From Sapria himalayana (Eukaryota > Streptophyta > Magnoliopsida > Malpighiales > Rafflesiaceae), in contig JAREIK010003116.1 in assembly GCA_029783825.1 (NCBI GenBank), positions 32,863-96,862 of the forward strand: a stretch of 64,000 bases of DNA, in the 5' to 3' direction. Each line of letters begins with the position of its first letter. Position 1 is the stretch's first letter. The position numbers and the translations under genes were made by a program. Positions 12,488 to 24,900 of this stretch are shown here, in pieces. Under the pieces are notes generated by a model, which did no database searches, was not told the origin of the DNA, and saw only the letters and a program-made list of their open reading frames with translations.

Positions 12488-15400
12488 CAAAAAATAATAA
12501 AAATAAATTTTTTGTTATTTTATTTTTTAAATAAAACCTATAAACTACTAAATTTATACACAATTAAATCCGTATACTCCTAAACCGCATAATACCTAAA
12601 TACATAAACCATTAAACCACTATATAATACATAATAATTAATAAATCTAATTTTTTTTTGTATTTATTATAATTTTAAATATTCATTTAATTATTTATTA
12701 GTTTATTTTTATAGAAATATTTATTACAAAATAAATTATGAGTAAGACAAATATAATTTAAATAATTTATTTTTAATCTAAAAATATATATACGCTTATA
12801 TTAGAAGTAAAATTTATAAATTAATAATTTTTATTCAGTAATATATTTTACTTTAATTTTGAATCTATTTGGGTTTTGTAAATATTTTTTAATGTATATT
12901 TATCTAATCATTAATAGTTTATTAATTTAATTTTTGATCATTATTAAAATAACTATCAATAAAATTGTTTATATTGAATTTAAATGATGTATGATTATTA
13001 ATAATATTATAACTAAATATTGTATTCAAATTTCAGAAATTTTATATCTCAAAACCATTAAACTGGTATACATTAATAATAAATCATAAATCTCATTTTA
13101 ATTTTTATTCAGTTTAATTTTAAATTTTTATTTTAATTATTTATCAGTTTATTTTTATAGAAATATTAATTACAAATTGAATTATTAGTGAGACAGATAT
13201 AATTTAAATAATTTATATTTTATCAAAAAAAAATATAAGCTTATAAAAATACGCACAATTTTAAAAACAAAATTTTATTATTTAGTAAAATATTTTATTT
13301 TGATTTTGTATCATTTTAGTTTTTTCATTTATATTTTAATTTATATCATTCTTTTTAATAATAGTTTATTAATTATTTATTGATCATTATTATAATATCT
13401 ATTAATAAAATTATTTATATTGAGTTTACATTATATATAATTATTAAGATTATTATAACTCAATATTATATTCAGATTTAAAAAAAATTAAAAATTATTA
13501 TATTTTCAAAGGTTATAACCTTCAAAAATTAAAAAAAACAAAAAATTAAATTTTTTGTTTTTTCATTCTTTAAATAAAAACTATTAATCACTAAATGCAT
13601 AAACACTTAATTCACTAAATCCCAAAACACCTAAATACATAAACAATTACAACTGTATATCCTGAATAATAAATAATAAATCTCACTTTTATTTGTATTC
13701 ATTATAATTTTAAATATTCATTTTAATTATTTTTTAGTTTATTTTTATAGAATTATAAATTACAAAATATATTATGAGGAAGACAAATATAATTTAAATA
13801 ATATAATTTTAAGAACAAAAAATATAAACTTATAAAAAGAAGCAAAACATCAAAAACATTATTATTTAGTAATTTATTTTACTTTGATTTTTAATAAATT
13901 TAAGTTTTGCAAATATATTTTAAATAATATTTATCTTATCTATAATAGTTTATTAATTTATATTATGATCATTAATATAATATCTATCAATATAATTGTT
14001 TATATTGAATTTATATGATATATAATTATTAATATTATCAAAACTTAATATAGTATTCACATTTAAAAAAAAATTAAAATTGTTATATTTTAAAAGGTTA
14101 TAACCTTAAAAATGAGAAAAAATAACAAAAAATAAATTTTTTGTTATATCATTGTTTAAATAAAACTTATAAACCAATAAATACCTAAACACATAAATCT
14201 TTAAACACCTAAACTTAGATGACCCTAAATACTTAAACCTTTAAACACGTAAACCTTAAATATATTTTAAATAATTTATTGAAATATTAATTACAAAATA
14301 AATTATGAATGATAAAATTTAATTTAAATAATTTATTTTTTATCAAAATAAATTTTATTATCTCATAAAATGTGGAAAAAACTAAAAAACAAAAATTATT
14401 ATTTAGTAATAAATTTACTTTGATTTTTAATCATTTTAGTTTTTTTAATTTAATTTAAATTTATATCTATCATATTAATAATAGTTTATAAATTTATTTT
14501 TTAATAATTGATATAATATCTATCAATAAAATTGTTTATATTTAGTTTATATTATATAATGTTATAATAATTATTATTACTAAATATTGTATTCACATTT
14601 TTAAATATTTTTAAATTTATTATAATTCCAAGGTTATAATCTTTGAAAATTTGAAAAAATATCAAAATAATTTATTTGTTATTTCATTGTTCAAATAAAA
14701 CCTATAAACCACTAAATGCCTAAATACTTAAATGAATAACTTCTAAATCTCAAAAACCCTAAATAGATAATTTATTTAATTAGATATATCCTAATTAATA
14801 AACAATAAATCTAATTTTTATTTTTTTCATTATAAGTTTAAATATTCATTTTAATTATTTATTTGTTTATTTTTATATTACTATTAATTACAAAATAAAT
14901 TATGAGTTAGCCAATTATAATTTATATAAATTATTTTTCATCAAAAAAATATAGATAAACTTATTAAAAAAAAATTTTAAACAAAAAATTAATATATAAT
15001 AATATAATTTGCTTTGCTTCTGAATCATTATTGGTTCTGTAATTATATTTTAATTGATATCTATCTTATTAATAATAGATTATTAATTTATTTTTTGATC
15101 ATTATTAAAATATTTATTAATAAAATTGTTCTATATTGAATTTATATGATATATAAATATAATGATTATTATAACTAAATATTTAATTCACTTTTGAAAA
15201 AAATCTTAAAATTATTATATTTACAAAGGTTATAACCTTTGGAAATATGAAAAAATAATAAAAGAAATTTTATGTTATTTTATTTTTTAAATAAAAACTA
15301 TAAACCACTAAATGACAAAACACTTAATTAAATAACTCCTAAATCTCTAAAACCCTAAAAAGATAATACTTTTAAACTAGTTTACCCTAAATAATAAATA

Positions 15401-18400
15401 ATAAATCTCAATATTATTTTTTTCATTATAATTTAAAATATTCATTTTAATTATATATTCATTTATTTTTATATAAATATTAATTACAAAATAAATTATG
15501 AGTTAGACAAATATAATTTATATAAATCCTTTTTCATCGAAAAATATAGATAAACTTATAAAAAGATTAAAAAATTTAAAAACTAAAATTTATTATAAAG
15601 TAATATATTTTGCTCTCCTTCTAAATCATTTTAGATTTTGTAATTATATTTTAATTGATATCTATCTTATTAATAATTGTTTATTAATTTATTTTTTGAT
15701 CATTATTAGAATATTTATCAATAAAAATGTTTATATTGAATTTATTTGATTTATAAATATAATGATTATTATAACTAAATATTGAATTCGCTTTTGAAAA
15801 AAATTTAAAAATTATAATATTTACAAAGGTTATGACCTTTGGAAATATGAAAAAATAATAAAAATAAATTTATGTTATTTTATTATTTAAATAAAAACTA
15901 TAAACCACTAAATGCATACACAATTATATTAGTAAACTCCTAAGCCCCGTAATGCCTAAATACATAAACCATTAAACTGCTATATACAACTTAATAATTA
16001 ATAAATTGAATTTTTAATTAAATTTATTTATAATTTTAAATATTCATTTTAATTATTTATTAGTTTAATTTTATAAAAATTTTTATTACAAAATAAATTA
16101 TGATTGCGACACATATAATTTAAATAATTTATTTTTAATCAAAAATATATATACGCTTTTAAAAGAAGCATAAATGAAGTAGTATTAAAAATTAAAAATT
16201 ATTATCAAATATTATATTTTACTTTAATTTTGAATCAATTTGAGTTTTGTAAATATTTTTTAATTAATATCAATCTTATTATAAATAGTTTATTTATTTA
16301 TTTTTTGATCATTATTATAATATCTATCAATAAAATTGTTTATATTTATTTTATATGATATAGAATTATTAAAATTATTATAACTTAATATTGTATTCAA
16401 ATTTCAAAAAATTTTAAATATTATTAAATTTTCAAAGCCTATAAACATTTGAAAATGACAAAAAATTACGATTTTTTTCGTAATTTTATTGTTTAAAGAA
16501 AACCTATAAATCACTAAATGCCTAAAAACATAGATCACTAAACTCCTAAATGACAAAACCTCAAAATACTTAAACCATTAAACTAATATACATTAATAAT
16601 AAATCATAAATCTCATTTTAATTTTTATTTAGTATAATTTAAAATTTTTATTTTAATTATTTATCAGTTTATTTTTATAGAAATATTAATTACAAAATAA
16701 ATTATTTGTAAGATGGATATAACTTAAATTAAACCGGTATACCCTAATTAATAAATAATAAATCACATTTTTTTTCATTATAATTTCAAATATTCATTTT
16801 AATTATATATTTGTTTATTTATATATAAATATTAATTACAAAATAAATTTTGAGTTAGAAAAATATAATTTAAATGAATTATATTTCATTTAAAAAATAT
16901 AGATAAACTTATTAAATGAAAAACAAATTCAAAAACAAAAGATTATTATATAGTAATATATTTTGCTTTGCTTATGAATCATTTTATGTTTTGTAATTAT
17001 ATTTTCATTGATATCTATCTTATTAATAATAGATTATTAATTTATTTTTTGATCATTATTAGAATATTTATCACTAAAATTGTTTATGTTGAAATATGAT
17101 ATATAAATATATTGATTATTATAACTAAATATTGAAATTACTTTTGAAAAAAAATTAAAAATTATTATATTTTCAAATGTTATAACCTTTGAAAATATCA
17201 AAAAATAATAAAAATAAATGTCTTGTTATTTTATTTTTTAAATAAAACTTATGAAGCACTAAATGCATACACAATTAAATCAGTAAACACCTAAACCAAG
17301 TAATACCTAAATACAAAAACCATTAAACTACAATATAATACATAATAATTAATAAATCTAATTTTAATTTCTATTTATAATAGTTTATATATTCATTTTA
17401 ATTATTTATTAGTTTATTTTTATAGAAATATTTATTCTAAAATAAATTATGAGTGTGACAAATATAATTAAAATAATTTATTTTTAATCAAAATATATAT
17501 ACGCTTATAAAAGAAAAAAAAATTAAAATTAAAAATTATTATCCAGTAATATATTTTACTTTAAATTTTGAATCAATTTGGGTTTTGTAAAAATTTTTTA
17601 ATTAATATCTATCTTATTATTAATAGTTTATTAATTTAATTTTTGATCATTATTATAATATCTATCAATAAAATTATTTATATTGAATTTATATCATATA
17701 TAATTTTTAATATTATTATAACTAAATATAATATTCACAATTTCAAAAAATTTTAAATATTATTATATTTTCAAAGGTACCAATGTAAATAACAAAAAAT
17801 TACAAATTTTTTTTGTTATTTTATTGATTAAATAAAACCAATAAACCACTAAATGCCTAAAAACATTAATCACTAAACTTCTAAGAGTCAAATCCTCTAA
17901 ATACTTAAACCATTAAACTAGTATACATTAATAATAAATCAAACATATCATTTTAATTTTTATTCAGAATAATTTAAATTTTTATTTTAATTAATTTTCA
18001 GTTTATTTTGATAGAAATATTAATTACAAAATAAATTATTAGTAAAACAGATTTAATTTAAATTAGACAAGTATACCCTAAATAATAAATAAAAATCTTA
18101 TTATTTTTAATTATAATTTTAAATATTCATTTTAATTGTTTATTTTTTTATTTTTATATACATATTAATTACAAAATAATTTATGAGTTACGCAAATATA
18201 ATTTATGTAAATTATTTTTCATCAAAAAATTATAGATCAACTTTTTTTAAAAAAAAACTTTCAAAACAAAAAATTATTAAATAGTAATATATTTTTCTTT
18301 GCTTCTGAATCATTTTAGGTTTTGTAATTATATTTTATTGAGATCTATCTTATTAATAATAGATTAATAAGTTATTTTTTCATCATTATTAGAATATTTA

Positions 18401-19922
18401 TCAATAAAATGTTTATATTGAATTTATATTATATATAATTATAATGATTATTATAACTAAATATTGTATTTGCTTTTTAAAAAAATTTTAAAATTGTTAT
18501 ATTTTCAAAGGTTATAACCTTTGAAAATGTGAAAAAATAAAAAAAAATATTTTTTCTTTGTTATTCTATTGTTTAAATAAAACCTATACACCACTAAATG
18601 CCTAAGCATTTAAATCACGAAACTACAAAATCCCGATACCTCTATATAGATAATCCTTGAAATCGGTATACCCTAAATAATAATTAATAAATTTCATTTT
18701 TATTTGTTTTCATTATAATTTAAAAAATTCATTTTGATTGTTTAGTTTTTTATATTTATATATGTATTTATTATAAAATAAATTATGAGTTAAAAATATA
18801 ATTTATTAAAATTATTTTTTATCAAAAAATTGATAAGCTTATAAAAAGAATAAAAATTTAAAAACAAATAATTATTATTTAGTAATATATTTTGCTTTGA
18901 TTTTGAATCATTTTAGGTTTTGATAATATATTTTAAGTAATATCAATCTTATTCATAATAGATTTTTACTTTATTTTTTGAAAATTATTAGAATATCTAT
19001 CAATAAAATTGTTTATATTGAATTTATATGATATATAATTATTATAAATAAATATTGTATTTACTTTTGAAAAAAATTTAAAAATTATTATATTTTCAAA
19101 TGTTATAACCTTAAATCAGTAAGCTCATAAATCTTGAAACCCCTAAATACATAAACTTTTAACAGATATATACAACTTAATAAATAATAAATCTCATTTT
19201 TATTTCTATTTATTATAATTTTAAATATTTATTTTAATTATATATAGTTTATTTTTTAGAAAAATTAATTACAAAATAAATTTCGAGCGAGACAAATATT
19301 TTTTAAATAATTTATTTTAATAAAAAAATATAAGCTTATAAAAAGAATGAAAATTTTAAAAATTAAATATTATTATTTAGTAATATATTTTGATTTGATT
19401 TTGAATCATTTTGTGTTATGTAAATATATTTTAATTAATATTAATTACAAAATAAATTATTAGTAAGACAGATCTAATTTAAATTAGACAAGTATACCCT
19501 AAATAATAAATAATAAATCTCATTATTTTTAATTATAATTTTGAATATTCATTTTAATTATTTATTTGTTTATTTTTATATAAATATTAATTACAAAATA
19601 ATTTATGAGTTACAGAAATATAATTTGTGTAAATTATTTTTCATAAAAAAATTATAGATAAACTTTTTAAAAGAAAAAAATTTCAAAACAAAAAAATATA
19701 ATATAGTAATATATTTTGCTTTGCTTCTGAATCATTTTAGATTTTCTAATTATATTTTAATTGATATCTATCTTATTAATAATAGATTATTAATTTATTT
19801 TTTGATCATTATTAGAATATTTATCAATATAATTGTTTATATTGAATTTATATAATATATAAATATAATGATTAGTATAACTAAATATTGTATTCACATT
19901 TGAAAAAAATTTAAAAATTATT

Positions 19923-19954
19923 ATATTTTCAAAGGTTATAACCTTTGAAAATAT
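19923..19954. repeat. Perfect 32-bp palindrome of the satellite monomer
   Basis: ATATTTTCAAA + GGTTATAACC + TTTGAAAATAT, fully self-complementary. The same perfect form is found at 35410-35441 and 58241-58272, and near-perfect forms occur in most other monomers in both array polarities. Confidence 0.92.
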
Positions 19955-22129
19955 CAAAAAATAATAAAAATAAATTTTTTGTTATTTTATTTTTTTAATA
20001 AAACCTATAAACCACTCAATGCTAGGGGTGCTCATGGGACGGGACGAGATGAGGATTACAAATCCCCACTCCCTTCCCACAGTTCGGAAATTTATTTTTG
20101 AAGATGCAGACCCGTCCCATGGGTTGAAAATATCGGGATGGGAGGGGACGGAGATCAGGGATTTTGGGTAGGAGAAAATGGTTCCGGGACGGAACGGAGT
20201 TCGGACATTTTTTCAATTTATTTTTTTCAAACCAGCCAAGTTAGTTCATGTCGAAACTTTTTGTTGTACCATTTATCATTCCTTAGTTATGTATCTTTTA
20301 AATTCAAATTGGGCCAATTTTTTTTGTCAAATAGGCTGAATACCACAAACTAGTTCCATTACCTTGTCAAGAGCTTTGATGTGCAGAAAATGATAGAAAT
20401 ATTAAATAGAATGGGATCGAGTTGTGTGATTAATTTGGTTCTTTGTTTTGTCACAAGTTGGCTTTGTTCATCCGAGTGAAAGTTAACCATAATAGCAATA
20501 CTACATTTTTTAAACAAATACTTAAGATATTAAGGAATAGCTATAGATGACCACAAACATTAGTAGCATCAATTACTACTCAAGTAATTGCTAAAATTAG
20601 GCAGCTTAATATAACAAAAAAATACAACTAATAACAACCATGATAATAATCATTTCAAAGGTCCATCCCAGAACAGCAATGAAAATCCAAACCCAATTAA
20701 TTATCTTTTCTACAACTCCTCCCTTTTCTTCCTCCACTATAGAAGGACAACCAAAGATGAAAACATGTTAATCATGTAGACATAAATTTCTAAATGAAAG
20801 AGTAATAAAAAAAGAAAATATTACCTTATAAAATTTAAACACCCATTCAAATTTAGTTGGCCAACTATAGTTGGAAGAATATTTGGATCTTGAGACCCCT
20901 CTGAAAATTGTAATGAACCATATTTTTATTAAATTGAATGAATAAAATAAGTAAAAGTGAAATTAAAATTTACAAGATTTGTATACTAACCTGATTCATT
21001 ATCATCAATGTCTTGAACTAATTCTTCAATTTCAATAAGTTTGTTTGAGCTTCTCAACCAATCTTGTAGACATATGAGAACGTCAGCTATAATAGATGTT
21101 AAAGAACTCCTAAATTTATCTAAAGTTCTCCCCCCCATGATAAATGTAGATTCGTAGGCCACAGTAGATGCTTGGATAGCAAATACATCCCTTTCTTCAT
21201 TTGTCAAAGAAGGATACCTAACCTCATTTACCTTCCACTAGTTTAGAAGATCAAAATCAATTCTATTTTTTTCAATTTGTCCTCCCAGTACCTATCCAAC
21301 TCTTCCAAAGCTGCAACTTCTTGTTCTTTCTCCAATTAAACAAAAAAATCATCAACATAAGTATCACTACCATCAAAGAAATCATCATTCACTACAACAA
21401 AACACCAAATTAATGATGCTTTATATCTTGACGCTTTCAGAAAATGTCATTATTCTATTTGTAATTAGACATTTAATGACATTTTTCTAAAAGCGTCATT
21501 ATTTGGAAAATGTATTAAGTTTTTATGGCACTTACTAGAAGTGTCATTATTACTACATCAAAACTTAAAATTAATGATGCTTTATATCTTGACGCTTTTA
21601 TAAAATGTCATTATTATATTTGTAAGTAGACATTTAATGACACTTACTAGATGTGTCATTGTTAAGACTAATAAGTTAGGAAAATTGCTTAACTCCTTAA
21701 AAATTTCCAAGGAAAAAGGGGTTGAAAATTATAAACCTTGTCACTTTTATTAGTGTCATGGATGTGAAAAAATTAATTTTGAATTTATAGATTTGTAACA
21801 AATTTCTTATTTATTTTTTTAATAAGTAATAATATTTTTATTTTTACTCTAGATTAATAAAAAAAATTATCAAATTTTAGTTCAAAATTATTTATTAAAA
21901 ATAAACAGAAACTTATGATAAAATTAAAAAATATCTAATTTTTATACATTCAAAATTGCGGTTTTTATTTATAAAATAAGTAATAATATTTAATTTTAAA
22001 ATATAATTTGTTAATATTTAATTTATCCCTAAGAGAAATAAAAATAAAATGTAAATATAAGGTGATTTAATATAATTATGTGAAAAATTTAATATTATTT
22101 TTAACTTAATTATATTGAATAATCTATCG

Positions 22130-22600
22130 CTAGAAAGAGTTGTGCTTCTTCTTCATCACGTTCGGCCAATTCCAACAGCTCGGGTTCAAGCTCGTGTCTT
22201 CGAAATCATTGGCCATATTTGCAGCATCCTGTAAGTTTCTCCATTAAGTTTATAATTGTATCAGCTCTTCGATATCGTTAACCTAATTAATGAATGTGAA
22301 CGTGTTCCGAGTAATTTAGCATAAAACGTAATATTATAAATAGAGGACGATTCCTCGGGAATCCATCCCATGAAAGAGCTAATCTTATAACTTAGCATAA
22401 AAAACTATGCATAAAACACAGAAGCCCAAGAGTAATTTAGCTCTATTTGTCGGGAGCAATCGGTGAGAACAACGGAAGAGTTGGGCTGAACTGACACAAT
22501 AAGCACTGCCTTTGTTGGAAACCTTTTCCTTCGCCGGAGAATACCAATCCACGGTGTCGAGGCCATTTGTTAGTTTGGCACTAGTCATTTCTGGGATTCC
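22130..22600. other. Less AT-rich island inside the CACTA element, possible captured gene fragment
   Basis: Base composition is closer to plant coding DNA than the surroundings. On the + strand a short open stretch rich in serine codons ends in a donor-like CTGTAAGT near 22229. On the - strand a 67-codon ORF lies at 22385-22588. I do not recognise either product. CACTA elements often carry pieces of host genes, so capture is plausible, but nothing here proves it. Confidence 0.4.
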
Positions 22601-22885
22601 ATCTCGAGGAAAGTGGTGATTTGAAAATTCTTATTTCTATCTCTGATTCAATGCTAACTTCTTCTCCAATTTATTTTACTTATGACAATTCGAGTGCTCT
22701 CTAGTACCCAAACATTAAAAATTCTGCCTTATGACAATTCTGCCTTATGAAAGATAGATATATTTTACTTATGACAATTCTGCCTTATGTCATATTCTTA
22801 TATTGTAAAAAACAAACAAACATTAAAAATTATAGAACATCAATTGAACTTGGGCCTAAACATAATGCTGAGCTTAGCTTGGATA

Positions 22886-22913
22886 TTCTAGAATCTTCTA
22901 GAATCTTCTAGAA
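22886..22913. promoter_or_regulatory. Six-unit heat-shock-element-like array
   Basis: TTCTAGAA three times in a row separated by TC, giving six alternating TTC/GAA units at the exact 5-bp spacing of a heat-shock factor binding site. It lies about 0.55 kb beyond the 3' side of the decayed copia pol fragment and may be a remnant of its LTR. Heat-responsive plant copia LTRs of the ONSEN type carry such arrays. That origin is inference; the motif itself is unambiguous. Confidence 0.6.
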
Positions 22914-23449
22914 TCAACATTATTGTGGCACTGGACATTGTGTAACTTCCTTATGTCATAATCTTTCAGAATCTTTCCTTCAATGACATATTATATCAAT
23001 GAAATAGAAATTAAATCTTGGAGTAGTCTTGTTTGATATGTTCTTTTTGTAGATATTGAAGCTTATTGATTACATCAAGCTCAATCTCATGGCTTAGTTC
23101 ATCAGCTACCTTGTTAGCCTTTTCTAACTTATAATTCAAACACAGTAAACTTTTACTAGAAACTCCAATCATTGAGCTTTTTTAAGTGATTTTCTATTGT
23201 GTTTGAAAATAAATTAATTGTATATTATTCATGCTCACCAAGAAACGAGAACCTATATGGTAATGTCCCCATGCAAGTAAGTAGTGAATTATAATGATTA
23301 TTTCTTTTTCTTGAATTATTATTTGACATTTTATTTACTAACTTTTTTGAGATATTTTGTATGTATTCACTATTGTGTTATGCATATTTGAGTATTTTTT
23401 ATAGAGATTTTAATAAATATATATTTTGAGCAAATTTGTTGAATATTAG

Positions 23450-24900
23450 TGAAATTCGAGTTATCTTTAGTGACATTTGTAGACTTGATGGAGTGAAGAC
23501 ATTTCCCATTATATGAGAGAATTACCTAATTTCTTTCTTTTATGCTTGGATATTTGAGAGCAATGTAAACTTTCATTTGCTCTCCAATGATTACTTTTTG
23601 GCTTCTTTCAACTCTAGACTTCAATTGGAGTGAGATTCATTAAGATTGTGGTTGGACTTCTATTTAACAAATAAATAGAAGTGTCGATACTTTGGCTTAT
23701 AAGTATATTGGAAGAATCTTTTGAGGCATAATGGGCCTAGGACATCTTTATTATCACATGATTCTTCTTCTTTACAACATCATCATTATAGTGAGAAATT
23801 TATGGAGTTGTGAATTATCTATGAATTCATTTTTATTCACAATAGAAGACAAAATGCTTAGAGAGTGACTCTTTCCATTTGTCACTTTTAACTTTTAAGT
23901 ACTTTTATTATATTTTGGAGTATCTTTCAATTAAGTTTTGAAACTTCTTAGATATTAAGTATACTTTAGATTTTTATATAATAAAGTAAACTCACATCAT
24001 TCTTAAATAACCATGTACAAACAATATGAAATAGTTATTATTCGTATAGAATAATACAAACATTTGTCCACAAATATATAAGTGAACCAAGTCAAGAATA
24101 TAATGGTACGTCTTATCAACCCCTTTTGGGAATGATTGCATGGACTATTTACCCTTAGCATATAATCCACAATCAATATTTTATATTTCAATATTAAGGG
24201 ACTGCCCATTCACCAAATTGCTTTGACTATGAAGCTTAAAGCATTTATAATTCATGTTTCCATACCTTATGTGCCATAAGTTAGACTATTTTACTTCATG
24301 CATGTTCAATGTAGAATCGATTCTTGAGTTGAGGTTGATAGAGATGTTTCAATTTTAGGACATCATCACCTTCCAAAGTATACTTCTTGATTCCTTATCA
24401 CATATAGTATAGTTATTCTATTAATGTATCAATTTATAATCCTTCTCTATTAATTGGCTTATTCTTAGTAGATTTTTATCTAGTTCTTGAATTAATAGTA
24501 CATCTTCATAAAGCTCTTCTCCGATAGATGTTTTTACTTTCATTTTACTTTTCCCATCAATAAATACTAGTTGTTTATTTCTCATCTCTATGCAAGTCCA
24601 TGGAAAAAATTGTTTCTAGACATGTGATTAGTACATCTATTATCTAGAAACCATACATTGAATATCTATTTTTGGGAACTAAAATAGACATAGAATAGAC
24701 TTTCTTCACTTGGTTTTTCTTTAATACAATTAGCTTGTTTATGATTGTTAATTTTGTAATCTATTTATAGATGCTTAATTTTTTTATAGTTAAAATATTG
24801 AGGTTTTGAATTATACAATAAAACTTTCTCAACATAGCTATTCTTCTTACATATATTACAGCTACAAGAAGAGTAAACATCATCTACTAATAAAAATTTG
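23450..24900 (-). pseudogene. Decayed Ty1/copia gag-pol fragment
   Basis: Read on the - strand, with many stops and frameshifts. In order it shows a gag zinc-knuckle remnant (CNICKKNSYVEK, near 24850), the protease segment WFLDNRCTNHMSRN (near 24640; the catalytic D-S/T-G has become D-N-R), a linker with LLRISQLIEKDYKL, the pre-integrase segment WHIRYGNMNYK (near 24270), SFPKG and integrase pieces (DLVHLYICG; later YNDDVVKKKNHVIIKM and YLLNRSPTT near 23660), then HKRKKL. The order matches a copia polyprotein through integrase. Reverse transcriptase and RNase H are not seen. Clearly non-functional. Confidence 0.82.

Larger units (their letters stand above)
11447..20014 (-). repeat. Satellite array, block 5 (- polarity)
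   Basis: About 8.6 kb of inverted satellite. A-type markers ('CAATTTGGG' context) occur near 11515, 12850, 16225 and 17565, which gives a repeat period of about 1.34 kb for adjacent A+B pairs. B-type monomers carry the extra 'TTAAATTA...GTCTCACTAATAA' segment. A C-type unit occurs near 14220 and a D-type near 18620-18960. Deletion junctions that remove the palindromic box are visible near 13030-13050 and 19110-19130. No gene is seen. Confidence 0.9.

Noticed and set aside
7450..12540. Extension of the near-perfect inverted repeat beyond 8501 and 11446
   Set aside because: Monomer types mirror each other for about another 1 kb, but at ordinary monomer divergence, and the mirror position of E copy 1 is plain satellite. 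It may only reflect the A+B order.
24003..24209. A 68-codon ORF as a membrane protein gene
   Set aside because: It is an out-of-frame reading of the decayed copia integrase region; hydrophobicity comes from AT-rich codons.
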